Origin: JAFGAS01 sp963809875
Lineage (GTDB): Bacteria > Desulfobacterota > Zymogenia > Zymogenales > Zymogenaceae
DNA: 64,000 nucleotides
Assembly: GCA_963809875.1 (NCBI GenBank)
Contig: CAWELC010000005.1
Coordinates: 682,001 to 746,000 of the forward strand
Direction: 5' to 3'
Shown here: positions 53,564-62,515 of the stretch, in pieces
Layout: each line of letters starts with the position of its first letter
How positions within the stretch are numbered: position 1 is the first letter of the stretch
Notes under the pieces: generated by a model
What the model was told of the DNA's origin: nothing
Databases searched by the model: none
What the model saw: only the letters and a program-made list of their open reading frames with translations
Program-made: the position numbers and the translations under genes

Positions 53564-55393
53564 ATGCGCTATACCCTCCACAAGATAGACCCTTCCCGGA
53601 CGCTGAGAACCGGGCTCCCGCTTGTCCTCGTGGTGGTGATCTCCCTCATACTGGTTACCCGCCTTGCGTATCTCCAGATCTATATGAATGACGAGTTTCA
53701 CCTCATGAGTGAGGAGAACCGGGTAAGGCTCGTTGAGATTCCGGCTCCCCGGGGGATGATCCTTGACCGTTACAAGCGCGTCATCGTCGATAACCGGCCC
53801 TCCTTTGACATTACGGTCTCGGAGGACTTCATCCCGGATATGGGCAAGACAATCAAGACCATATCCAGCCTCACCGGTGTGCCGGAGTCGATTATCCTGT
53901 CCAACCTTAAGAAGGAGCGAGACAAATACCAGAAATTCCACCCGCTTACCGTCGTTCGCGACGTCCCTCTCGATCAGGCGGCTCCCTTCATCAACCACCT
54001 GTTTCGGATGTCCGGGGTAGCCCTGACGGTGAGGCCGATACGAAACTATGTGCACGGTCCGCTGGCGCCGCACCTGTTGGGCCATATGAGCGAGATAGAT
54101 GAGAAGGTACTGGAAAAAGAGGAGTTTTCCGGCTACAAGATGGGAGACATTATCGGCAGGGGAGGCGTCGAGGAGACCTGGGACAGGGATCTGAGAGGGG
54201 TCGACGGGGGGGTGCAGGTGGAAGTGGATTCAGCCGGGAACGAATCGAAGGTCCTGGGCGAGCTCAAGCCGTTAGCCGGAGACAATCTTGTCCTGACGAT
54301 CGATTGGGAGCTCCAGGAGTTTGCCCGGCGTCTGATGGAAGACCGGGACTATGCGGGGGCGGTCGTCGTTATGAATCCCCGGAACTTCGAGATCCTTGCG
54401 ATGGTATCGGAGCCCGGATTCGATCCGACCCTCTTTGCCCGGGGGATAACTCCCGAGGAATGGAAGGGGTTGACCACCGATAAGAGACATCCCCTCCAGG
54501 ACAAGAGTATCTCGGGGCAGTATGCCCCCGGCTCCACGTATAAGCTCATCACCGCTAGCGCCGCCCTGGAGGAGGGGATAATTGACGAGAAGACGGAGCT
54601 CTACTGTTCCGGCTCGTTTCCTTTCGGAGGCACGACCTTTTCGTGCTATAAGACGGGAGGGCACGGCCGGCTCTCGATCCACCGGGCAATTGTGGAATCA
54701 TGCGACGTCTTCTTCTACAGACTCGGGGATAAGCTCGGGATCGACAGGCTGGCGGTCTATGGAAGCGCCTACGGTTTCGGAAAGCCGACCGGAATCACGC
54801 TTGCCGGGGAACAATCGGGGATATGCCCTTCCACGGCGTGGAAGAAAAACTACTTCGCCATCCCCTGGTTTCCCGGAGAGACGATCTCGTGCGCCATCGG
54901 CCAGGGATACAACCTCGTAACTCCGCTGCAACTGCTGAGCGCGTTTTGCGCCCTGGCCAATAACGGCACCCTCTATGAGCCCCGGGTGGCAAAGGAGCTC
55001 CTCTCACCGGACGGCGCCACCAAAAAAGTCTATGAGAGCAAGAAAACGGGGACCGTTCCCGTTTCCCGCGAGACTATTGATATTCTCAAGAAGGGTTTCT
55101 ACGGAGCGGTCAATGAGCCGGGCGGCACGGGTTGGCAGGCGCGGGTGGAGGGTAAGGACGTGTGCGGGAAAACCGGCACGGCCCAGGTGATATCAGGAAG
55201 CTTCGTGAGCAAGTATCTCCCTTATGAGCTGCGGGATCACGCGTGGTTCGTCAGCTTCGCTCCGCTCGAGGATCCCGAGATCGCGGTCGTCGTCCTGGTG
55301 GAGCACGGCGGTTTCGGCGGATCCGTTGCCTCTCCGCTGGCGGGCGAGATCATAAAGAAATATTACGCGCTCAAAGGGCGGTCCCGACGATGA
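53564..55393 (+). CDS. mrdA: Penicillin-binding protein 2 (elongation transpeptidase)
   Basis: A 609-residue class B PBP. N-terminal anchor (residues 14-36), pedestal domain with APRGMILDRYKRVIVDNRPS, then the transpeptidase domain with the three active-site motifs: GSTYK (Ser-x-x-Lys), SCD in VESCDVFFYRLG, and KTGTA in CGKTGTAQV. It cross-links lateral-wall peptidoglycan with RodA. Strong RBS. Stop overlaps rodA by ATGA, so translation is coupled. Confidence 0.97.
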   Translation: MRYTLHKIDPSRTLRTGLPLVLVVVISLILVTRLAYLQIYMNDEFHLMSEENRVRLVEIPAPRGMILDRYKRVIVDNRPSFDITVSEDFIPDMGKTIKTISSLTGVPESIILSNLKKERDKYQKFHPLTVVRDVPLDQAAPFINHLFRMSGVALTVRPIRNYVHGPLAPHLLGHMSEIDEKVLEKEEFSGYKMGDIIGRGGVEETWDRDLRGVDGGVQVEVDSAGNESKVLGELKPLAGDNLVLTIDWELQEFARRLMEDRDYAGAVVVMNPRNFEILAMVSEPGFDPTLFARGITPEEWKGLTTDKRHPLQDKSISGQYAPGSTYKLITASAALEEGIIDEKTELYCSGSFPFGGTTFSCYKTGGHGRLSIHRAIVESCDVFFYRLGDKLGIDRLAVYGSAYGFGKPTGITLAGEQSGICPSTAWKKNYFAIPWFPGETISCAIGQGYNLVTPLQLLSAFCALANNGTLYEPRVAKELLSPDGATKKVYESKKTGTVPVSRETIDILKKGFYGAVNEPGGTGWQARVEGKDVCGKTGTAQVISGSFVSKYLPYELRDHAWFVSFAPLEDPEIAVVVLVEHGGFGGSVASPLAGEIIKKYYALKGRSRR

Positions 55394-56496
55394 CCTATGC
55401 TTTCTTCAAGAAGCTTGACGTCTCCATTCTCCTTATCACGCTGATGCTCGTGGCGGTGGGAATCGTCAATCTCTATTCCGCCACTCGAATGGAGCCCGCC
55501 TCGGCGCTGCCCGTATACCTCAAGCAGATATACTGGCTGGGGCTCGGGATCATGGCCATGCTGGCCGCGGCGCTCATCGATTATCATTTCTTCGAACGCT
55601 GGGGGTACTGGATCTATGGAGCCAATATCCTGCTGCTCGTGGGGCTCTTCTTCCTCGGCGATCGGGCTACGGGAGCCGTTCGCTGGTATACGGTCGGCCC
55701 GGTCTCTTTCCAGCCGTCGGAGTATATGAAACTATCGCTGATATTTGCCCTGTCTAAATATTTCTCGGGCGTGATGAGCGAGGACGGCCTCCGTCTGACA
55801 CACCTTATTATCCCCGCGTGTATGATTGCCGTCCCGGCCGTGCTTATACTCAAGGAGCCCGACCTCGGCTCGGCGGGTCTCTTGGTCCTCATCTTCGTGA
55901 CGATCATCTTCGCTATGAAGATGCGACTGAGCACCCTGCTGACCCTGACTCTCGTGGGCGCGGCGTCGCTGCCGGCGATCGGTTGGTTCGGCTGGCAGTT
56001 TCTCAAACCCTATCAACGGCAGCGCATACTTACCTTTCTTGACCCGAACCTGGATCCCCTTGGGTCCGGTTATCATATTATACAGTCCAAGATAGCCGTT
56101 GGGAGCGGGGGCCTGTTCGGAAAAGGGCTCATGAACGGCACCCAGGGTTTACTGAAGTTCCTGCCGGAGCAGCACACGGACTTCATATTCTCGGTCCTCG
56201 CCGAGGAGTGGGGGTTCGTCGGTGCGGTGGTCGTGATTGGACTCTTCTTCGTGCTGATCGTCCGGGGGCTTGTCGTCGCCCGGGAGGCCAAGGACTTTTT
56301 CGGTGGCGCGGTGGCCATGGGGATCGCCACGCTCTTCCTCTGGCAATTCTTCATCAATATCGGCATGGCCACCGGCATCTTTCCGGTAGTCGGCATCCCG
56401 CTCCCCTTCCTTTCGTACGGAGGATCATCGTTGGTGGCCAGCCTCTGTTCGATCGGGTTGCTGCTTAATATCTACATGAAACGAAAGATATTCTAG
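55390..56496 (+). CDS. rodA: Peptidoglycan glycosyltransferase RodA
   Basis: A 368-residue SEDS-family polytopic protein with about ten helices. Signature segments are INLYSATRM, FQPSEYMKLSLI, LKEPDLGSAG, GGLFGKGL...QHTDFIFSVLAEEWG and PLPFLSYGGSSL. The Asp of EPDLGS/TDF region supports glycan polymerisation. Starts inside the mrdA stop (ATGA). Its TAG is followed at once by the ATG of archease. Confidence 0.97.
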   Translation: MTYAFFKKLDVSILLITLMLVAVGIVNLYSATRMEPASALPVYLKQIYWLGLGIMAMLAAALIDYHFFERWGYWIYGANILLLVGLFFLGDRATGAVRWYTVGPVSFQPSEYMKLSLIFALSKYFSGVMSEDGLRLTHLIIPACMIAVPAVLILKEPDLGSAGLLVLIFVTIIFAMKMRLSTLLTLTLVGAASLPAIGWFGWQFLKPYQRQRILTFLDPNLDPLGSGYHIIQSKIAVGSGGLFGKGLMNGTQGLLKFLPEQHTDFIFSVLAEEWGFVGAVVVIGLFFVLIVRGLVVAREAKDFFGGAVAMGIATLFLWQFFINIGMATGIFPVVGIPLPFLSYGGSSLVASLCSIGLLLNIYMKRKIF

Positions 56497-56913
56497 ATGT
56501 CGCCGTACCGGTTTCTTGATCATACCGCCGACCTGCGGATTGAGATCCAGGCGGACACACCGGCGGGACTCTTTGTCGAGGCCGCCGTCGCCCTGTTTGA
56601 CGTCATCGCGGGAGTCGACTCGATAGAGGTTGAGGAATTCAGGGAGGTGGCGGCGTCAGGGGAAAACCCGCGAGAGCTCCTGGTAGACTGGCTCAGGGAA
56701 CTCCTCTACTGTTTTGCCGGGGAGAGAATGGTCTTTTCCAGATTTGAGATCACGGCCTTTGCCGAGACCGAGATACGCGCCCGATGCGGCGGCGAGCCGT
56801 TTGTGCCGGGGCGTCACCAGGTGAAACACGATATCAAGGCGGTCACGTATCATGGGCTGGAAATAGAAGAGCATGACGGTACGTTCAGAGTGTCGGTGGT
56901 GCTTGATATTTAG
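56497..56913 (+). CDS. Archease (RtcB activator)
   Basis: A 138-residue archease, which speeds RtcB guanylylation and allows multiple turnovers. Diagnostic features are the N-terminal FLDHTADLRIEI (metal-site Asp), LLVDWLRELLY, VKHDIKAVTYHGL and the terminal VVLDI whose Asp completes the metal site. It begins one base after the rodA stop with no room for its own promoter, and rtcB follows nine bases later. Confidence 0.95.
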   Translation: MSPYRFLDHTADLRIEIQADTPAGLFVEAAVALFDVIAGVDSIEVEEFREVAASGENPRELLVDWLRELLYCFAGERMVFSRFEITAFAETEIRARCGGEPFVPGRHQVKHDIKAVTYHGLEIEEHDGTFRVSVVLDI

Positions 56914-56922
56914 GGAATGCTC

Positions 56923-58362
56923 ATGACAACGCAACTTAAGAAAATAGACAGCTATCGGTGGGAGGTGCCCAGGACCGGGAAAATGCGGGTGCCCGGCCTT
57001 ATCTTCACCGATGAGGTGATGCTCGCGGACATAGAGCGCGATCAGGGGCCCTCGCAGGTGGCCAACGTGGCGACGCTGCCGGGGATCATCCGAAATTCCA
57101 TGGCGATGCCTGACATGCACTGGGGCTACGGATTTCCGATCGGGGGGGTGGCGGCCTTCGACATCGATGAGGGGATCGTATCACCCGGGGGGGTGGGATA
57201 CGACATAAACTGCGGCTGCCGCCTGATGCGCACCGAGCTGATGCTTGATGAGGTACTGCCCAAGATAGAGGATCTTGTCACGGCCCTCTATCGAAACATA
57301 CCCTCGGGGGTGGGGTCCACCGGAAAGATCAGGCTCAATCAAAAAGAGGAAAAGGCCGTCCTCGTCAGGGGCGCACGGTGGGCGGTGGACAGGGGGATGG
57401 GGACCGAGGAAGACCTGATGCGGACGGAAGACAACGGTCGGATGGAAGGCGCCGACCCCGAGCTGGTCTCGGAGCGGGCGTTGGTAAGGGGCAAAGATCA
57501 GATCGGGACGCTGGGCAGCGGCAACCACTTTCTGGAAGTGGCGGTGACCGAAGAGATCTATGATGATACGGCTGCCCGGGCCTTCGGGCTCTTCAAGGGC
57601 GGGATTGTCGTTTTCATCCACTCCGGTTCGCGGGGACTTGGCTACCAGATCTGCGACGACTTTCTTAAGATCCTCGGAAAGGTCGTCGTCCGCGAAGGGA
57701 TCGAGATCCCCGACCGCCAACTGGCCTGTGCTCCGCTGAAATCGAGGGAAGGGCGCAATTACCTTGCGGCCATGGCGTGCGCGGCCAATTATGCCTGGGC
57801 CAATCGGCAAACAATGATGCACTGGACGCGCGAAGTCCTCATGGGGGTGTTCGAGAAGTCTCCCGCCGCCCTGAAGATGAATCTCGTCTATGACGTCTGT
57901 CACAACATCGCCAAGATCGAATCGCACGAGGTCGACGGGAAGATGAAGGAGGTCTGCGTCCATCGAAAAGGGGCGACGCGCTCGCTTCCCGCCGGGCACC
58001 CGCTCGTCGGGGAGGTCTACCGTTCGGTGGGCCAGCCAATCCTGATCCCCGGGGACATGGGGACCCACAGCTACATCCTGGTCGGGGCCGAAGGGGCGTT
58101 GAGGGAGACCTTCGGCAGCACCTGCCACGGGGCGGGCCGGGTCCTCTCCCGGCACGCGGCCGTTAAGGCGGCAAAAGGAAGATCGATCCGAGACGAGCTC
58201 ATGAAACACGGCATCTTCGTGATGTCCGGTGGGAGAGACTCGCTGTCAGAGGAGATGCCGGACGCCTATAAAGACGTGGATCGTGTGGTGGACGTCGTGC
58301 ACGGGGCGGGGCTATCGAAGAAGGTGGCCAGGACAAGGCCCATCGGGGTTGTCAAGGGGTAG
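56923..58362 (+). CDS. rtcB: RNA-splicing ligase RtcB
   Basis: A 479-residue GTP/Mn-dependent ligase joining 2',3'-cyclic phosphate (or 3'-phosphate) and 5'-OH RNA ends. Metal and guanylate ligands are visible: YDINCG (Cys), GSGNHFLEV, IHSGSRGLG, and the guanylylated His in CHGAGRVLSR. The C-terminal VVHGAGLSKKVARTRPIGVVKG is conserved. ATG 56923 is preferred over 56917 because AGGGA then has proper spacing. RNA repair or tRNA ligation in bacteria. Confidence 0.96.
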   Translation: MTTQLKKIDSYRWEVPRTGKMRVPGLIFTDEVMLADIERDQGPSQVANVATLPGIIRNSMAMPDMHWGYGFPIGGVAAFDIDEGIVSPGGVGYDINCGCRLMRTELMLDEVLPKIEDLVTALYRNIPSGVGSTGKIRLNQKEEKAVLVRGARWAVDRGMGTEEDLMRTEDNGRMEGADPELVSERALVRGKDQIGTLGSGNHFLEVAVTEEIYDDTAARAFGLFKGGIVVFIHSGSRGLGYQICDDFLKILGKVVVREGIEIPDRQLACAPLKSREGRNYLAAMACAANYAWANRQTMMHWTREVLMGVFEKSPAALKMNLVYDVCHNIAKIESHEVDGKMKEVCVHRKGATRSLPAGHPLVGEVYRSVGQPILIPGDMGTHSYILVGAEGALRETFGSTCHGAGRVLSRHAAVKAAKGRSIRDELMKHGIFVMSGGRDSLSEEMPDAYKDVDRVVDVVHGAGLSKKVARTRPIGVVKG

Positions 58363-58561
58363 GTATACGAGGACGGATACGTTCCCTTCGGCCGGGGTAC
58401 GGGAAGGGATTGTCGACGATTCGACGGATAGCTCTCATGGACGTCACTCCTTCCCGATAGACTCCGGTAATCCCTTTGGCAGGCGGGCTGGAACGCAACG
58501 GGGGACGCCACCGAGCTTTTGTGACATAGGATATGTTTCACGTAACCGCGACGGAGAATGC

Positions 58562-59164
58562 ATGTCCGAGAAAGACGAAATCAGCTCACTCGCGCTCAGG
58601 GTGGTCATCGATTCATACCAAGACATACTCGGCGCAGGCGGGAAGAACTCCATTCTGAACTACGCGGGACTCAGGGATCTCATCGACGGGCCGCCGTCCT
58701 ATGCCGAGGAAGTCAAGTTCCCCCAGCAGTTCGTCGACCGGATTATCAGGTCGTCCGTGGACGTTCTCGGGGAATCCGGCACCAAGGCGATTGTGGTGCG
58801 GGCCGGAAGGTCCACGATCGAACACATCGTAGAAAACAGCAGGGACGTTCAGCAGCTTGCCGACAACAAAGACATCCCGAAGATCGACAAGATGAGGGCG
58901 GTTCTGACCTACTATGCCGCCAATATCAACCGGCCACCCCTCATCGATATCGCCGACGATCGAGCCGTTTTCCACAATCCGGGGTGTACGCTCTGCGCAG
59001 GGGTAAAATCAGAAAAATCGTACTGCGCCTACGTCTGCGGGGTATTTGAGGGCATGGCTCGCTACATCGTTGGATTTGAAAACGCCCGATGTGAGGAGGT
59101 CGTCTGCAAGGCCAAAGGAGACGACGAATGCAGGTATGAGATACTCTTTGAGGCCGCCACGTGA
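58562..59164 (+). CDS. V4R-type Cys-motif protein (paralogue 3 of 3)
   Basis: A 200-residue relative of 11941-12558 and 26947-27534. Duplicated helical motif QDILGAGGKNSILNYAGL and DVLGESGTKAIVV in the N-terminal half; C-terminal half with CTLCAG, YCAYVCGVFEGMARYIVG and CKAKGDDECRYE (C-x-A-x-GD-x2-C). SILNYA-x-L and IDG/N-x-PP tie it most closely to paralogue 1. ATG 58562 follows GGAG by five bases. 200 bp after rtcB, so possibly read from the same transcript. Ligand unknown. Confidence 0.8.
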   Translation: MSEKDEISSLALRVVIDSYQDILGAGGKNSILNYAGLRDLIDGPPSYAEEVKFPQQFVDRIIRSSVDVLGESGTKAIVVRAGRSTIEHIVENSRDVQQLADNKDIPKIDKMRAVLTYYAANINRPPLIDIADDRAVFHNPGCTLCAGVKSEKSYCAYVCGVFEGMARYIVGFENARCEEVVCKAKGDDECRYEILFEAAT

Positions 59165-59534
59165 ACAGGCACGATCGATGGTACCCCCAGCCGGCACGCC
59201 CATTTCATCCGGAAGAGGCATCGGTAGAGGGCGGGCGCCTGTCGAACCTGTCGGGTCATGTCCTGCCCCGAAGTCACCGATAAGGACACAAGACCTCCGG
59301 CACGGCTTCTTTCGGGACTTTTTCCCCCTCAATTGCCGCACTTATTGGTCAAAAATCGGCAAAAACGTAAAAACATTTGACATCATTCCGTTATTTGTGA
59401 TATAGGTCACAGGTGGTGCAGGTCGCTTTTAATGGGAAGGTGGGGGGATTGAGGAGTTTCGGGAGCGTGGGGGGACTTCCGTGGTGCGAGAATGTGGTTA
59501 TTTTAGGTAACGACGTAGCTCGTATTCATCGATA
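59165..59534. other. Intergenic, 370 bp
   Basis: Holds the M23 peptidase promoter at 59377-59406; the following 125 bases are G-rich leader without recognisable RNA structure. No gene seen. Confidence 0.45.
59377..59406 (+). promoter_or_regulatory. Promoter of the M23 peptidase gene
   Basis: TTGACA (59377-59382), 18-bp spacer, TATAGG (59401-59406). The -35 is inside GTAAAAACATTTGACATCAT, near-identical to the response-regulator -35 region. Confidence 0.6.
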
Positions 59535-60440
59535 ATGAAAAAGACATACTATTCCATCCTTATTGTCCACGACAAGGCCGATAAACTCTCCAGGTACAGG
59601 GTATCAAACATCACACTGACGGTTGCCGGTTTTCTCACCCTGGCGGTCCTGACGGCCTCCGTCTTTATGCTCTATAGCTATCTCACGATTCGACTTGAAA
59701 TGATGGAGCTCTCATCCTACAAAGAAGAGAACAGGATGCAGCGCGACCAGATTGATATCTTCGAAAAGCAGATTAAGGATATTACGGCCAAGCTGGAACA
59801 GATGACCGAGACCAACAACATGATCTGCGCGATGCTTAATATCGACACAAACGCTGGAAATTCTGAGCTCTTCGGGATCGGCGGGACGTCAAACGGCGAA
59901 AAGGAGCTGACCAGGAAGGGAAATGAGGATGAGGCTGTCAGCGCAAAGATCATGGACGATATGATGCGGCTTCGAGAAGAGTCCAAGCGTCAGGAACAGA
60001 GCCTTCAGGAGCTCCTTATATTCTTTGAGGATCAGGGTAATCTGCTCGACTCGACCCCGTCCGTATGGCCGGTCAAGGGTTTCCTTTGCTCCAGTTTCGG
60101 TTTTCGGCGCGATCCCATCAATCGAACGATCAAGATGCACGATGGATATGATATCGCCAACAAGATGAGTACGCCGGTCCACGCCACGGCCGACGGGGTC
60201 GTCATCTTTGCGGGCATAGAAAGCGGCTACGGAAACATGATCACGGTCGACCACGGATACGGTATCACCACCAACTACGCCCACCTTTCGTCGTTCCTCG
60301 TCCACGAAGGGGATCGCGTCAAGAGGGGGCAGAAGATCGCTCTAATGGGTAGCACAGGCCGTTCCGTCGGCTCCCACCTCCACTACGAAGTCAGGATCAA
60401 CCGGATTCCGGTGGATCCGTGCAACTACATCTTCAACTAA
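59535..60440 (+). CDS. M23-family peptidoglycan endopeptidase, membrane-anchored
   Basis: A 301-residue protein: transmembrane helix (residues 27-50), coiled coil (55-100), linker, and a C-terminal LytM/M23 domain (180-300). Zinc ligands are the H and D of MHDGYDIAN (HxxxD) and HLHYEV (H-x-H); SFGFRRDP and VDHGYGITTNYAHLS are typical. The layout suits either an active DD-endopeptidase cutting cross-bridges or an amidase activator, but intact ligands favour activity. Its position after the elongasome operon fits wall growth. Confidence 0.9.
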   Translation: MKKTYYSILIVHDKADKLSRYRVSNITLTVAGFLTLAVLTASVFMLYSYLTIRLEMMELSSYKEENRMQRDQIDIFEKQIKDITAKLEQMTETNNMICAMLNIDTNAGNSELFGIGGTSNGEKELTRKGNEDEAVSAKIMDDMMRLREESKRQEQSLQELLIFFEDQGNLLDSTPSVWPVKGFLCSSFGFRRDPINRTIKMHDGYDIANKMSTPVHATADGVVIFAGIESGYGNMITVDHGYGITTNYAHLSSFLVHEGDRVKRGQKIALMGSTGRSVGSHLHYEVRINRIPVDPCNYIFN

Positions 60441-60609
60441 GTCGGTATTGACCGTCTGTCAGGCGGGCAGCCACTGCCGGACGCCATCGCCCGTCGGTGG
60501 TCAAAACCATCCGCCGAATACAAAGCAGAAAACCTCACCGCAAAACGCGACCTTTCAGAACCTTTCTTCCAACCTGAATCCACGTGAAACGAGGGTTTGC
60601 GCGAGTGGT

Positions 60610-61551
60610 CTATACCTGCTGAAATCCGTTGAGGCTTTCCAGGAAGTCCGCCATCTTCAGGTAGAGCTCGTCCCGTTTCCTCATAATCTCATCTTCGGAC
60701 CTTCCCGCATAGTCGAAAAATCCTTTTCCCGTTTTGGCGCCGAGATTACCTGCCTTTACCTTATCTTCGACGATCGGGTAGCTCAGCCCGTAGTTCTTGA
60801 TCAGATCCAGCACGAGATCGAGTCCGGTAAAGTCGTAGGTCTGGACCACTCCCACGACGGGCAGCCTCACCCCGAGGCTCATCTTCACGGCGTAATCGAT
60901 CTCCTCAGGCGTCGCCCATCCGTTCCCCAGGATCTCCATAACCGCCATAAAGATATAGTTCTGGACGCGGTTGACGATAAATGAGCGCACGAACTGACGC
61001 ATAACCACCGGCCGCTTGCCGATCCGCGTCATGAGGGAGGCAACAAAATCGACGACCGCCGGGTCCGTGTTTGGGCCGGGGGCGACTTCCACCAGGGGGA
61101 TAATGTGGGGCGGCGCGAACCAATGGGTGATAACGAAACGGGAGGGGTCTCTCGGCTCCAGGAATGTGAAAAGGTCAAGCCCTGAGGTATTGCTTGCCAG
61201 TACCGCATGCGGCGGGGCGGTTTCCTCCAGCTCGGCGAAGACCTTCTTCTTGACATCGGGTATCTCCACCACCGCCTCTACGGCAAAATCGATGTTCCCG
61301 GCGGCGGCGCGTATGTCGGTGGTCGGGTGGATACGGTCGATGATGGCCGGGACCGCGGCCGCGTCGACCCGGCCGAATTCCGTGAGGATCTTGAGATTAT
61401 TGGCGATCGTTTTCATCGCGTGATCGAGGACGTTCCGGTTGAGATCGACGAGGCCCACCTCGATGCCGGCCGTGGCAAATACCTGGGCGATGGAGGGACC
61501 CATGATACCCGCTCCGACGACCAGAGCCTTTTTTACCTCCTTCGGATCCAT
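60610..61551 (-). CDS. 3-hydroxyacyl-CoA dehydrogenase
   Basis: A 313-residue NAD enzyme oxidising 3-hydroxyacyl-CoA to 3-ketoacyl-CoA. Rossmann motif VVGAGIMGPSIAQ (residues 9-21), EAVVEIPDVKK, SNTSGLDL, HWFAPPHIIPLVEV (catalytic His) and the C-terminal helical domain ending KTGKGFFDYAG. AAAGGAGA precedes ATG 61551. Fits beta-oxidation with the acyl-CoA dehydrogenase and MaoC genes to its right, although it is separated from them by the zinc-ribbon gene. Confidence 0.93.
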   Translation of the reverse strand: MDPKEVKKALVVGAGIMGPSIAQVFATAGIEVGLVDLNRNVLDHAMKTIANNLKILTEFGRVDAAAVPAIIDRIHPTTDIRAAAGNIDFAVEAVVEIPDVKKKVFAELEETAPPHAVLASNTSGLDLFTFLEPRDPSRFVITHWFAPPHIIPLVEVAPGPNTDPAVVDFVASLMTRIGKRPVVMRQFVRSFIVNRVQNYIFMAVMEILGNGWATPEEIDYAVKMSLGVRLPVVGVVQTYDFTGLDLVLDLIKNYGLSYPIVEDKVKAGNLGAKTGKGFFDYAGRSEDEIMRKRDELYLKMADFLESLNGFQQV

Positions 61552-61692
61552 GTTTGTCTCCTTTCCAATAGTAGTCTATGAGACCATGAAATCGCTGTGA
61601 CGGATGAGCCTACACCGATAATCCGGACGGGCTGACGGCAGACGAACGCTACGGTGATATCAGTAAGGTCCAATTGCATCGGAGAGCTGACT

Positions 61693-62220
61693 TTACTCGT
61701 TAAGCACGGTTTCCCCAACCTTGGCCGTGCAGCCGAGGCTCTCGAAGCTTGCCTTGCTCTTGTCGACGTCTTCTTTGGTTGAGTATCGGAATACCATGCC
61801 CTTTTCCAGCCGGATGGAGATCTCCTCGTACGGCCGCTTCGTCCGGGTCATCAGGTATTTGATCAATTGTTCCCGCTTGGCTACGTTAAAGGGAGAAAAG
61901 ACCGTCAGTGTGTAGGCCACCCGAAAACGGTGGTTGCATATCGGGCAGACCCGTGACGAGCTCTCGATATCACCACCGCACGCCGGGCACTTTTTCATGG
62001 GTACGGCGCGGACGCCCGCCATCCGATCGAGCTTCGCCCGGGTCCGGTCCTTTATCTCGTTTTGCCGAAGCTTCTTGAGGGTCGATAGTCCCCAGACCAC
62101 GAGGGCAAGCCCCACAAACGTGAACACGTAGAAGGACGCCGTGAAGCCCGAGTTCTTAAAGTAGCTGATCACCCCGAGGATGAAGAGGATGATCCCTCCC
62201 GCGAGATAGAAGTATCCCAT
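61693..62220 (-). CDS. Membrane protein with zinc ribbon, unknown function
   Basis: A 175-residue protein: two transmembrane helices (residues 4-20 and 27-47), a basic linker, a zinc ribbon (CPACGG...CPICNH, residues 78-96), and a C-terminal alpha/beta segment resembling a small ligand or SPOR-like fold (LEKGMVFRYSTKEDVDKSKASFESLG). No named family recognised. AAGGTGA is upstream of ATG 62220. Confidence 0.75.
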   Translation of the reverse strand: MGYFYLAGGIILFILGVISYFKNSGFTASFYVFTFVGLALVVWGLSTLKKLRQNEIKDRTRAKLDRMAGVRAVPMKKCPACGGDIESSSRVCPICNHRFRVAYTLTVFSPFNVAKREQLIKYLMTRTKRPYEEISIRLEKGMVFRYSTKEDVDKSKASFESLGCTAKVGETVLNE

Positions 62221-62473
62221 ATGACTGTCACCTTTGAAGAATCCGGATACACTCCTGCTCTATCATCGGTCCCGCATCGTATCGTACATTGATCATCCCG
62301 TAATTGCCGTATGATCGCAGGGACCGAGATTCATCTTATATCACAGGGATTTGAGGAAAGTCAAACAGCAAAAAGGCAAAGCGCGGGGGGGGGCGGGGTT
62401 TCATCTCACTTGAAGCAGAGCATACAGTCGGGAAGCGGGAGTAAGGCGGAATGTGAAAAACGATGTGTAAGAA

Positions 62474-62495
62474 GGGGGGGGCATGCCCCCCCCCA
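62474..62495 (-). terminator. Poly-G/poly-C hairpin after the acyl-CoA dehydrogenase gene
   Basis: GGGGGGGG-CATG-CCCCCCCC just after the stop codon; on the minus strand only a short T-containing tail follows. Homopolymer length here is likely unreliable. Confidence 0.45.
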
Positions 62496-62515
62496 CAGGT
62501 GAACCTGCTTTCTCG

